This document shows positions 1 to 11,250 of a DNA stretch of 64,000 nt, piece after piece; the first letter of the stretch is position 1, and each line of letters begins with the position of its first letter. The translations under genes were made by a program, and so were the position numbers. Origin of the DNA: Eonycteris spelaea (lineage: Eukaryota; Chordata; Mammalia; Chiroptera; Pteropodidae); the NCBI GenBank assembly GCA_003508835.1, contig PUFA01000084.1, forward strand, positions 4,774,001 to 4,838,000, written 5' to 3'. The notes under the pieces were generated by a model that made no database searches, had not been told where the DNA came from, and saw nothing but the letters and a program-made list of their open reading frames with translations.

Positions 1-329
1 CACATATACAGGAAAAAAACCAAAGATCCTAGGAAAGCACAGAACTGATACCACTCTACCTTCCACTCACTGCTACTTTTTCTTTTTTCTCTCAATGACC
101 CACCCTAACAAAGAGCGCACAGGATTTGCTTTTTAGGAAAGTTTGTTCTGGGCAGTAGGGTTTTCCTTGAGCAGAATTAAGTGAATACAATGAGGTCTGA
201 AAGTTTTTTGTAAGACCTTACAACCCCATCTATTAGAATTCTGTAATTCCATTATTAAAAATTCCCTTTATAAGAAATTCTTTCTTTTGTGGTAAGCATT
301 GCTAGGCAAAGGAATTAGATCAGATTTTG

Positions 330-425
330 GAAGAAGACTAATCCAACTGCATCCTTTACTAACTGGGAAAGTTCCTGACAACCTTTGAACCCACTTCCTC
401 ATCTTCAAAAGGATAACCTAGTGAT
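330..425 (+). repeat. MIR SINE fragment
   Basis: The stretch follows the MIR core and 3' half in sense: a copy of the 'tact-aactggg-aa-gtt-c-tgacaacctt-gaacc-cacttcctcatctt' pattern that corresponds to the MIR 'no tag / loses place / keep track of expenses' conserved segment. It is strongly diverged and has no visible ends. Ancient tRNA-derived SINE relic, no function inferred. Confidence 0.55.
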
Positions 426-1694
426 CAAGAAAAGTTGGTTGTTTAAACTTTCCCTTTTAAATGTTAATTAACCTAAAATTATACACCTTTATTGTGATTT
501 AATGTACAAGATATCTTTCTCTTCAAAAGACCTTGGGAAAATGATTGTTCTGGCAAAAAAAAAAGGGGGCAGGCGGTGGGAGGTCAGTGTGGGGGTCGGT
601 GCGGGGAATGAAAAGAATGAACATTAAAAAGAGAAAAAAGTACCAAAGACAGTTTTCCTAAATCACAAAATCACTTCAAGAAAATAGTCTTTTCTCGAAA
701 GTAGCATCACAGGTGGTAAAGAGGGAAAGAGGTTAATACAAACAATTTGACAATGTGAAGGACACTAGAGCATATGTTTACTGCCTGGGCAAAAATCTTT
801 TTTCTGATTGGCAATACTGCCCTCAGGCTTTATGCACATCTTGAGCACAACAGACTTTCAGGACCAAGCAGAGCCCTAGGGCAACATTATATTTAAATAG
901 TCATCACTGTATCTTTAAGCAGCACAAAACAGAGATGTTGCATTCATATTTCATTTTGCTTTTCACTTACAAAAGATACCTGGCACATCAACCAACTAGC
1001 AAAAGAACACAGCTGTGAGTGAAAAGACTAACCACTGGTTCAAAGGACTGCTGAGGTCAAAAAAAGCAATATAGGAACTATCAACTATCATTGCCCCCTC
1101 CTGCCCACTTTGTCACCAACATCACTCCACCGCACACATGCATTCATGTTCAATATTTTTTGTCTCACTTAACAAAGGAATAGAAGACATAACTGAACTA
1201 TGTGCACAACTGTATGACTGTGTACTACTCACTTCTCTGTTAATTAAGTCTTGCATTATTGGACTCCCAGGGATTCCCCAAGGCCCAGCCTGTCACTAGC
1301 TCTGTATCACTCCTTTTCTACTGCTCAGTGTCTTTTCTCCCTGATGCTCATATTGGAAAGAAATTTTAAAAATAATTATAATGGATGAGTTTATTTTGTT
1401 TGTGCTTCAAAGAGCTTCTAGGAACAAAGCCCGTACAGAAAACATTACTAGGATGATTCCACATCTAACTAAGAGATCTGTGGACTATCAGTTGAGAAAA
1501 TGACCTAAACATCACAATGAATATTTATCAAGAGCTCACAGGTATGCTAATGCTGGCCTTTGTTATTTTCGGGGGCAGTCAGGACTTCAGACAGAAACAA
1601 AAGCACGCGTTTATTGAGAGAAAATGCTCAAGTCTAGAAGTAAAAAAAAGACCTTAGAATCTGAAAACATTCTATTTGAAACTCCTCTGAGTTC

Positions 1695-1812
1695 TTCCCT
1701 CTGAATAGGGTTTACTTGACTGCCTCAGAGAGTTATGGTGAGAATCAAGAGAGATCATGTGTAGAAAAGTGCTTTATAATCTGTTAAGTATTATATAAAT
1801 ATTTAGTTGTAT
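1695..1812 (+). repeat. MIR SINE 3' fragment
   Basis: Only the MIR 3' portion is visible: a 'cctcagagagttatggtgag' segment followed by 'aaagtgctttataa', matching the order of the MIR tail (a trough of T/G-rich sequence, then the AAAGYGCTT block). Diverged ancient copy, boundaries approximate. Confidence 0.5.
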
Positions 1813-3007
1813 ATAAAATCATTATATTAAAAACGAACACACCCTGCAACTTTAATGATACCAAGGTGAATATCACTATTGCAATTAATTACTCCCAACT
1901 TATAAAATGTATAATAGCAGTAGAGACAAAAAAATGTTTAAATAAGACTCAGGGTCTGTGTGGTCAGCTGTGTTTGCTCACTAGCAAAGTGTTCCCCTAC
2001 TCCATCTCAATCTCCCAGTACACATTGCTCCAATTCATGTCTCAGCATAAGTATAATATGTATAATTTTGGGTATTGCTTATGAATATCAGCAACTGCAA
2101 TGTCAAACCCACCCACGTCAAAGGCTGAAGTGTATTGGCAAAGAGGGTGTTTCCAATGGCAGGTGTAGTTTAGCACACAATACAACTTTTCTCAAATTAC
2201 TTCCACCAGTCCAACTCTTTCTGTCCACCTCACGAGTATGACAGGTTGTGAAGTAACAGAGGAGCAGGGAGTATTTTCTACCCACCTCCAAATTTCCAAG
2301 GTACAAAGGGTGGGTATCCTAATTGTTAAAAACAAGTTAAAACCATTAAAAATAAATAATGTTATATAGACTATAGTTAAATGCTATTTAAAGTGCATCC
2401 TTTACAAATGCAATAGTTTAACCAAAATAGAAAAATGTATAACACTAAATTTAAAAATATTTTAATATAATAACCAATAATAACACTTTAATGACACCAT
2501 TTCTACCTGACTGATATTTTCCATGCTGTCTACACATAATTGTTGCTATGTGTCAACACAGCATCACTTTGCCTCACTTGTGGCATAGACTCCCTTCAGG
2601 GTAGCTGCACAGTTCACAGTGATTACTCTTTCTCTGATAACTAGATCCAATACACAGAAATGGGTTTTATAAAATATGTCTATACTGTGAGACCCTATCC
2701 CCAGTTGTAGTTGATTGATCTAAAGTGGACACCTATTCCAAAATTTCCTCCCAGGAATTTATACTTTTGAACTAAGAGGAACAATTACTTTGGGTCAAGT
2801 ATTGGTGTTTTGAAGAAATGGTTCATTAACTGAGTTCTCTAGAGTTTCTCCAGAATGTATTTCTCCCAATGTCTGGTTGTTCATTTTTCCTTGGAATCTG
2901 TAAGACGAATCCATTTCTAGTTTGTTATTTAGAATCCATAAAGATACTTGCAATCAAAAGAATCTTCATATAGATTTATTACTCAAGTTTATCTTTCCTT
3001 CAATCAC

Positions 3008-3581
3008 TGTAGGAGGCAGAATTCCAAAATGGCCCCTGGATTCCCACTCTGAATAATTTCCTCTCCTTGCATGGAGGTAGAACCTATAAATATGATGGAT
3101 ATCATTCTTATGATTGGGTTACTAATCATTTCATCTTAAGTAAATTTTTAAAAAAATTATTATCTGGGTAGGCCTGACCCAATCAGGTGAGCTCTTGAAG
3201 AAGACTGGATCCTTTCTGAAATTATAGAGATTTCAAGAGCCTTGAAGGGGGCCACATTGCAAGGAACTATGGATGGCCTCTAGGATCTAAGAATGACCCC
3301 TGCCTTAGAGCCAGCAAGAGTGTGGAGGTCTCAGTCCTTCAACCACAAGGAACCACAAAGTTGAATTCTGCCAACAACCACATAAGTTTCAAAGAGGACT
3401 CCAAGTTTTAGAAAAGAATGCAACCCAGTCAGCACCTTGATTTTTGCCTCAGGAGACCCTGAGAAAAAACTTAGGTAACATATGCTCAGATCGCTCAAAA
3501 CTGAGGGATAACAAATTTGTGATCTTCGTAAGCTGCTAAGTTTGTGGGAATTTTGTTATGCATCAATAGAAAGCCAATTCA
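3008..3581 (+). mobile_element. Solo LTR, MLT1-like (ERVL-MaLR)
   Basis: It opens with a TGTAGGAGGCAGAATTCCAA start typical of a mammalian MaLR-type LTR group and closes with the family's 3' pattern: 'taagctgctaagtttgtggg-aattttgttatg-catcaatag', then an AATTCA end. The length of about 570 bp fits an LTR. No internal retroviral sequence follows, so this is a solo LTR of an ancient endogenous element. Exact subfamily is uncertain; 5-bp flanks (atcac / gttac) are only weakly alike. Confidence 0.7.
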
Positions 3582-6500
3582 GTTACCAATTTTTTTTTTT
3601 GTCTGAGACTACCTGTGATTTATTTCCTGTATCTGTAAGTATTTGAAAATTGCCATAGCTCTCAGTGGCTATATTATTAGAATGATCTCTTAATTTTTGC
3701 TCACTTTTTTCTTTTCCCTTCCCTCACCTCTCCCATCAAAACTTTTGCCCATGTTGGGTTCAGCATTCCTGAGAGGCTGGACCAATCAGCCAGGGTTAGA
3801 ACAAACCAACTGTGATTTGGCACCTTGAACAGCAGCCTCTGTACTGTCTGCCAAGCACTTCTTCCACACCCATGTTCTTCCTCCTTGATGATCTATCTAT
3901 TCATTGTTCCCTTAAGCACATGAATTATGTTGTACTATTTGTCATTCTTCCTGTGTCATGGATCTGTCCTGAGAACCTATTGTCAGTAATCAGCAAAGGA
4001 ATAAGACCACTACAAAAGACAGTGTCTACTTGTTTATTGTTTATACCCCATCTTTTCCAGGAAGTTTTCTATACTATTCCAACCTCCACTGATCCTTCAC
4101 ACACATTATCTTTTACAGTATTTATATACATCATAAAGCTCATATAGATTACCTTCATTCTCACCCTTCTTCTAATGTTCTCTTTTTCTAACATGGTTAT
4201 AACTAATTCCTTAAGGGAAGAAATCACATTTTGTACATTAATATGGCCTTGGGTACAGATCAGTAAGTCCTTATTGGTTGATAAGGCAATAAATAATATC
4301 ATCATCAAATTCAATCTTGGAGAAAAAAACAAAAAATTTGATGAGAACAAGAGTTCTGCCTGTTGATGTGCACTCCCGTACAATCCTCTCTCCTTTAATT
4401 TCCATCACATTTACAGGTTTTGTAAACATGATGAGAATTAAAACATTGAATTATGATTCTGAGGCAAATCTAGTTTATCAAATTTTACCTTAGATCCAGA
4501 TCTAAAAAGATAAAAACTGGATTTAAGGAATTGAGGAAATACAACTTATGGACACCAACCAGTTCTGCGCCCAAACTTTCTCAAATATCAAAATTATGTA
4601 AGAACCACAGAGACAAAGGATTACATTAGAGTGAACAAAGTTCCCTGGGGATCACTTCTGTTTCTTGCAGGTGAGGTGTCTAGGGTGGTAGTGTTGGCAG
4701 GCAATCATCATGGGAAAAGGAACCAGCCAGATCAGAGAGTCTGAGAAGGAGTCTCCCAAGGTTTTAACTACTCCCTATGGGAATGGCCATGAATGTGTCC
4801 AGAAACAACCAAGGCTTCCATGTAGGGCAAAATTATGCTCCTTAGCCAGCAGCATTATACAGACTCTTTGTAAAAGTTCTAGGTGCTAAAATTCTTGCTT
4901 AAATGACCCCTCTGTTCTAAAGCTACCGCAGATTATGCAAATCTTTATCTGACCCTGCATTGCATGACCTAAGAATGTTCTATTTCTGTCAATTTAGGGG
5001 CTTTGTGAGAACAGACATGACTACATTTAGCCACACGTTTAGAGAAGTCAGTTCTTTAGTTAACTATATAATCTCTTGGCACTAACGAAAAACGAAAAAT
5101 TTGTCTTTAAGAGACGAGGATGTATATAAACATATAATTACAAGTAATAAATCATGAGAAGTAGACACAATAAAATATGAACAAATTGTTATGATAGAAC
5201 AAAAACAAAAAGAACTAACTCCCCTTGAGAAGGTTTGGGGTAGGAAGATAAATGCCAAAACAATTTTGAAAAATAATGCTAATAAAAGTTTAAAAGTCAT
5301 ATTTGGTAGAGGATGTTGAAAATAGGAGGCTATGCATGTGTGGGGGATAGAGGGTATGTGGAAAAATCTCTGGACTTTCTCTCAATTTCACTATGAACCT
5401 AAAACTGCTTTTAAAATATAACATCTTTTATTGAAAGTAAATGAATGAATAATGAAATTTTAACAAGATATTTTCATAAACAACTCCAATCAGAAAACAA
5501 AAACTAAAACTTCCTTAACTAAAACATTTAATGTGAGAGAAAAACCCAAAGCTCATTAAAAAGATTGCATATGCCAAAGATTATTAAGAACAGTGAGAGT
5601 CAAGAGTCATCTTATTGAGTTTAGAGTCAGATGGCACTTCCTCTTTCCCCAGACCATTTTCCATGCTTTCTGTTCTTCAGGGACAACTTTAGTGCTTTAT
5701 TTGCATGTCAGTCAGGATGACACTGATCCAAACAGGCACCAACACAGAATTGCAGAGGAAGACCCACTGAGTCAGATCTGGCATCAAAGAAGGACCGCAA
5801 CAAAGGCACAATGGAAGTCATGAAGTGCAAGAAGTATGTGGCACAGGTGCGTGGGAAAGAATGTCAACACTGTGAGTCAATGCCAGACAGGTGGGGGTGG
5901 CTAGACACACAGGAAAAACAGAGGCAGAGGGCTCAATGTGGAAATGAATGAAGGGAGACAAACTAAAGCATAGATGTTAAGTTACAAGATACAGAAGGAG
6001 AGAAGAAAGAGAAACAAGCCATCTCTAAAAAAGTAGATGGTAGCAGAAGTTTAAAAGCAGAGAAAGAGGAGAGAGAGATGATCCACAATGCCAATTTGGT
6101 GGGGCAAAACACTGTTTGCTTCTGGGTTTCACAAGACTGCCTGTTCAGCATGTTCTATGGAACATTATGCCCTAGAAATATTTTCCATTTTTCTAGTACA
6201 AGAAAGAACTTTTTTTCTGATTTTTCTTCCCCTCCATTTATCCTGCCACCCTCCTCCCCACTGTAAAATTTCAGCAATATTTTTATGTCTTGAAAGCACA
6301 CATATAGCAAGAAGCCTATTATGATCATTCCAGTATTTTTAATGAATTTCATGACTTTCTGGTAGGGGAATTGGGACTTGCAGAAGAGAAATGTTTAACC
6401 AATTCTTTAAAGGTAACTTCTGTCACCTGGGAAGAGAGGCACATTAATTATACTCTTGTGATCAAGCAACGGTTCCTTTTAGGATAGCCGAGAACTAAGC

Positions 6501-7156
6501 AATCAGTATCTGCAGCTATATTTAGCTAAGGGCGAATTTCTACTTTGTACTGCAGTTCAGCCTGAAAAGCCAAAGAGGAATGTAAGAGCAGCACCGTCAG
6601 GACTCCTGAATGCAGCCACAACATAATGCTGTGGTCAGATGTAAGAGTCCTTTCTGGTGTTGGAAGAGTTGCCACAAGGGAATGGAGGCAGAGTAGCATG
6701 CTTTTTACTAACAGGAAGAAACCTAACTCCAATGGAAAAAGAAAAGAACAACAGAAAAATAACTTTTCTCCCTCTTTTTGCAGTTTTGGTAATCACCTTC
6801 TTTATTCCCTAGACCTTATTAGGAAAATATGTGTCTGTTTTCTTAAATACTGTAAAATACAATCATCATCCAATTACATGGACCTATTACAAAGGTAATC
6901 TAGTCCAACACTCCTCAAAGTGGAATCTCATTAAATAGAAAAGAAAAATAGGCCATAAAAATGAAGCAAAAAATGAATTCCTTCATTTGGTCACTAGATT
7001 TTTGATAACAAAATCTATAATTCTTCTCCTAGACTAGCAGTTCCATGCTGCAGAAAAGTGTCAGGAGGCTAGGCTAGACCTAAGGTGGGTAAAATATGCC
7101 TACAAGACTTCCGAAATATCTCATCCCATGGTAAATTCAAAATTAAGAGCCAATCA
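3582..7156. other. Mostly unassigned sequence with weak L2 and L1M traces
   Basis: A poly(T) run follows the LTR at about 3591. Around 4170-4310 there is a weak resemblance to the L2 3' end (a 'taagggaagaaatcacatt' segment and a terminal 'caataaataat'). An L1M tail lies at 5305-5440 and is listed separately. Open frames at 3812-4147 (111 codons, +) and 4069-4383 (104 codons, -) overlap antiparallel and resemble no family I know. Nothing else was recognised. Confidence 0.5.
5305..5440 (+). mobile_element. Old L1 (L1M-type) 3' UTR end
   Basis: The segment has the familiar order of old L1 3' ends: 'gatgttgaaaataggagg', a G-rich 'tgtgggggatagaggg' block, 'tctctggactttc-tctcaattt', then 'aacctaaaactgcttttaaa' and an A-rich end. 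It is 5'-truncated and diverged, with no open frame. Confidence 0.6.
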
Positions 7157-7550
7157 GAAAAGCTGTGGTATATATATACAATGGAATATTACTCAGCCAT
7201 AGGAACAGATGAAATATTGCCATTTGCATCCACATGGATGGACCTTGATCGAAATAATCACACTAAGCGAAATAAACCAAACAGAAAAGGTTGAAAATCA
7301 CATGATATCACATATGTGGGATATAAATCTAAAAGCAACAAATGAACAGGACAAACAAACAGAGACTCATGGACATGGACAATGGACTAGTGGTTACCGG
7401 ATGGGAGGGGGGAGGAGGAAGGGCAATAAAATAAAATAAAATAAAATGTTAAAAAAATTATGCACATGTAGTATAAAAAATAAACTGGCATTTAAAAGTG
7501 AAAAAAAAAATAAATGCTATCTGATCGAGAAACCCTATCCAAAAAAAAAA
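7157..7550 (+). mobile_element. 5'-truncated L1 tail with TSD
   Basis: A short sense L1 insertion. It begins in the C-terminal end of ORF2: the reading frame around 7085-7294 gives the hallmark MEYYSAI segment and then the 'MDLDRN' stretch. It continues through the 3' UTR to A-rich repeats of the AAAAT kind. A 16-bp target-site duplication, AATTAAGAGCCAATCA at 7141-7156 and AATTAAGAGCCGATCA at 7551-7566 (one mismatch), fixes both ends. Between the first A-rich tail and the terminal poly(A) lies extra sequence that may be transduced. Confidence 0.9.
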
Positions 7551-7566
7551 AATTAAGAGCCGATCA

Positions 7567-9220
7567 AATAAAACCTCAATCCAAAGGAGCTTGGAAGTGA
7601 ATCAGAAACAAGATAGGAAACAAAGAATCAAGAGAGTGGGGTCTATCCTAGGGCACTTCCTCTGTGCAGGAAGATTCGGGGTCTCAGTGAAGAACTCATG
7701 CCCCTCGTCCACCTGAGCAGAGGACTTCTAGGAGCGAGGGCCTGGTGGCACCAACATCCCTGACCAATAATTTTCTAGCCATTGCCCGAACCCTTTCAAT
7801 GTCTAAAAACTTACATCTTTGCCAGGAGAGCTATTCCATTGCTAGACATCTCTGGTTACCAGAAAAGATGATCACGAGATCTAAATCAAAAAGTTCTACC
7901 TTTGATCTATCTCTCCATTATCTCTTAATATCACATTTACCTTTCTGCGGTAGCAGCAGGCCTTGCCTGTACTTCTTATTCTTCCTTCAACCCAAGCTTT
8001 TTTATTATTCTGGGGTTTTTTTCCCCCAAAAGTGAGATCTTACTGGGTTTTTGCTCTCTTCAACTATTTTTCCAGATCCCTGACACACCTTTTTTTTTTT
8101 TTTTTTTTTGTATTTGAAAAGCTGAGCTGGTAGGGTTCTCTGTCCAGCCATGTTAGTTTCTAACTAGATCCCTTCTTTTTCTTCTCAAAGAAATTATTTA
8201 CAATTGTATTCAGAATTTTATTTTTCAAGTGTTCCAACCCTTTAAACCATAGAATGATATTTTATTAGAGTGTTTATTATGGAAGCAGGGATAACATTGT
8301 ATCACAGTAAAAAAGACCGGCCATAGATCCTGAGGTGCACAGAGGGCATGTGTTGATAGCCAAATGAATACTACAATAGATATTCCCTTCTAGGCAGCCC
8401 CTCAGGAAAGTTATTGCATAGAGCAGGAGAACAACAGCACCACATGAAAAGTGGATGCTGAGATGGGCCCACTCACAGGCTAAGTGGTTTGTTTGCTTCT
8501 TCTGACCAGGCTTTCAAGATAAGTGATTTCAATTTTTGCTTCAACAAAATCACAACTTGTAACGAGTCATGGATATTTGGGTGGCTTTAGAGTGGTTAAA
8601 ATCACAAATGTCAAATCCACAGATATTAAAAGCTTATACCAGGGAATAAAACAGAAATGTTTATAGGAGCCAGGCAGGAAACATAAATGAGTAACTCTAG
8701 ATAGATGCAAGGCAATAGACAGTGGTAAAGGCTATGTTTAATTGGGAAGGAATAATGATCAGAATCAGAGTAAACATTGATATAGCACTTATTTTGAACC
8801 AGGCACAAGTAGAAGAGCTTTATACATATTAATTTATTTAACCCTCGAAACTGCCTTATGAGTTAGATTCCCTTATTATCCTCCAATTTAAAAGAAGGAA
8901 ACTGGAACACAAAGTCCAACTAATTGTTGCCATTAATATTAGTGTTCCAATTTTGAATCTTGTGACTTTATAAGAGAAGCTAGGCATTCAATTTTGTATG
9001 TAAAATCTTAATTTTAAATTATGGCCCATGATTTTTAACATATTTTATGGATCAAACATGTCCAGCATCAGCCCAGAGGACACTAGTTTGTGCTTCTGGT
9101 ATTTAGTCTACTTAATAAAGGGATCTTCCTCAAGAATAATATGCCTACGGTTAGCACTTTTTGCATTTTCTTTATGGAAAACTTTTAGGAGAGAGAAGAT
9201 TAAGAATTCCTTATGAACAA
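7567..9220. other. Unassigned non-coding stretch (one MIR inside)
   Basis: A long poly(T) run at about 8090-8110 could be the tail of an antisense retroposon, but I could not recognise a body for it. A MIR relic at 8775-8930 is listed separately. Open frames here (for example 7745-8035, 96 codons, +) have no recognisable domain. Confidence 0.5.
8775..8930 (-). repeat. MIR SINE, antisense
   Basis: Reads as MIR in reverse: 'agcacttattttgaaccaggcac', then 'ctttatacatattaatttatttaaccctc', 'ttatgagttagattcccttattatcctc' and 'aaggaaactgg-aacacaaag'. These are the conserved blocks of the MIR 3' half read on the opposite strand, in the right order. Diverged, no TSD. Confidence 0.8.
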
Positions 9221-9330
9221 GGAAGGCAGGAAGGAAGGAAAGAAGGAAGGAAGGAAGGAAGGAAGGAAGGAAGGAAGGAAGGAAGGAAGGAAGGAAGGAA
9301 GGAAGGAAGGAAGGAAGGAAGGAAGGAAAG
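9221..9330. repeat. (GGAA)n microsatellite
   Basis: An almost pure tetranucleotide run of about 25 GGAA units, preceded by a slightly imperfect lead-in (aaggcagg, aagaagg). It explains the open frames on both strands here, which encode only EGRK or FLPS tetrapeptide repeats and are not genes. The tract is flanked by the same decamer, AAGAATTCCT, at about 9202-9211 and 9328-9337. GGAA is the ETS-factor core, so binding is conceivable but not shown. Confidence 0.97.
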
Positions 9331-9337
9331 AATTCCT

Positions 9338-10014
9338 GGGCCATATTTCCTTTGAGTAGATGCACACTCCACACTGCTGCTATATATGACCACAGTTTTT
9401 GTAATTCAGAATGGCACACACAAAAAAACTATGTGTGTACAGCAAATAAAAGTGGATCCAATAAGTTATAAGCATCTTCTACAACTAAGCCTTTCAAATT
9501 AGTTTCTAAATCTCCTACAACCCAAGTGTATTACAACCATCTCTGCTTTCTTTCCCTCTTCTGATCTACTCCCAAATGAGGTGGTACTGAAACAATAGTA
9601 TTGCCTTCAGTCTGTGTAATACTCCAGTCCACTCAATTGCCCCCCAACAAAAACAAACAAACAAACCTCTTCAGTCATTCCAGGATTCCAAAAAGTCCAT
9701 TTTGAACATCTTTACTATCTTTCCAAAGACAAAAATATTCTTCTCAGGAAGAATATATAATGTAAGGACAATAAAGTTCACAGAGTAGAGATTCTTTCTT
9801 TTAAAGATAAAGTAAGGCTTAGAGAGTAAACGAGTTCATTTTAATAAGCAATCTGTGAGCCTCATTCCAATGTTCTGTTACCTGATCAGTTAGTTTACTA
9901 GTTTGGAAAACTTCTAGGAGAACTTTAGTGTATTCTGAAAGCAAATACATGCAAAATCCAGGTAGTCTTTGATTTTTTGATTTACTAATTTTCCCTAACA
10001 CCATTATCCCCCTT
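9338..10014. other. Unassigned non-coding stretch
   Basis: Nothing recognised except a short AAAC-type run near 9646-9665. The open frame at 9819-10004 (-) is 61 codons with no known features. Confidence 0.5.
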
Positions 10015-10325
10015 TTTCTTCTCCTGGCTAACCACTACTCGTTGTTCAAACACAAATCACTGGTACTTCCAAGAAGCATTCCCAGACACCTTTTCCTTAC
10101 ATCATGTTCAACTGATGCTCTTTTGTGTTCTCTCTGCTAACTTTTATCAGCATTCTCACCATGCTGTACTACAATTGCTTTTCAGGTGTTTGCCCTGCTC
10201 CCCTCCACTCCTGCCTCTTGGGGACAATGGACAGGCCTTTTTATTGCTGTGAACTCAGGGCCCAGCAAGTTACTGACAAATGCATAGGGAGCTGTCAGAA
10301 AAAGTTAGTTTAATGAATGGATGAG
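10015..10325 (+). mobile_element. L2 LINE 3' end
   Basis: Sense L2 3' region: 'ctcctggctaaccactac', the diagnostic 'ttccaagaagcattcccagacacc' (equivalent to the L2 'aggaagccttccctga' block), 'tgctgtactacaattgctttt', then 'actcagggcccagcaagttactgacaaa' and a terminal 'aatgaatggatga'. The order and spacing match the 3' end of L2. Ancient, 5'-truncated, non-functional. Confidence 0.75.
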
Positions 10326-11039
10326 CACATGCCCCTCTGTGCCCTTAAGAAGACACAAGGGAGAACTGCTATCTCTACCGAGATATTAAATATCTGAAGA
10401 TGAATTTTGCCACAGAGAAAAGAAAAAACTTCTTCAGTGACCTTATCCTTTGAGGGAAGCAAAACAGTGAATCTCTCTCCTTAGACAATTTCTTTCTATG
10501 ATGATGGACTCTTAAAGAAAGTTTAATTGTTTTACCAAGAACTCAAGTACCTGTAATACTCATTGATTTTTATAGATAATCTATTCTGTTTGAACATGGA
10601 CTCTGGTATGAGGATCATGAGAGGGAAAAAAATAGGATTGGTCCTTTTGCAGGGAACATGTTAAAACTGGGCTTGCTTACCTGCTAAGAATTAGCCAAAA
10701 CCTATATTGTCTTTGTCTGATGGTGTTTTAAGGCACATTGGTATATGTTTGCATGTTTTCTTTTCTTTTCTCCCATTTGTTTTTTTCTGAGTCCTTTATC
10801 AAAATTCCTTCTCTAAAATACATCTGATTTCAGCTGTATAAAGGCAGAGAGAGTAATTTCCCAATGCTTGTTTCATAAAGAAAGGGAGAGCAGCACTTGA
10901 AATAAAATAAAATAAAAGAATCTCAAGGGTTTGTATACCTATTCTTTGAACACCAAGAAAAGATAGATTAGAGAATATAAAAATGAGATTTCTCATGTAG
11001 CTTCTCAACATTTTATATTTAGCACTTTCTTTCAGTCCT

Positions 11040-11250
11040 CATGCCAACAACCTCAATCCAGAACCTTATTGTTTCCAATTTGCCTCATTTAATTATCTCC
11101 TCAATGGTCTCCAAGAGTCCAGTCTCACCCCTCCCATCCTCACATCTGTCAGTCTATTCACCATACTTTCCAGTGATCTCCCTGAAACATTATTTTATTC
11201 CTTACCAAATTAAGCTTTAGCATCATTTTCTTGCTTAAACTCCTCTGACA
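11040..11250 (+). mobile_element. L2 LINE fragment, 5' part of a split copy
   Basis: The blocks 'ttcaccatactttccagtgatctccctgaaaca' and 'ttcttgcttaaactcctctgac' correspond to the L2 'agagtgatcttcctaaaac' and 'ctgcttaaaactc' segments in sense. The copy stops where L1 sequence starts and resumes at 14043, so the two parts were one L2 before the L1 inserted. Confidence 0.65.

Larger units (their letters stand above)
1..3007. other. Non-coding stretch, only two MIR relics recognised
   Basis: Apart from the MIR pieces at 330-425 and 1695-1812 I recognise nothing here. Short open frames near 1866-2306 (60-90 codons) overlap one another on both strands, show no domain, and have no supporting composition change. 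A short G-rich run sits near 565-605. AT-rich sequence dominates 2330-2480. Confidence 0.6.

Noticed and set aside
3812..4383. Two overlapping antiparallel frames (111 and 104 codons)
   Set aside because: No domain, no homologous family recognised, and overlap on opposite strands; likely chance frames in weak L2-like sequence.
9108..9419. Open frames of 60-103 codons on both strands at the (GGAA)n tract
   Set aside because: They encode only tetrapeptide repeats generated by the microsatellite; not genes.
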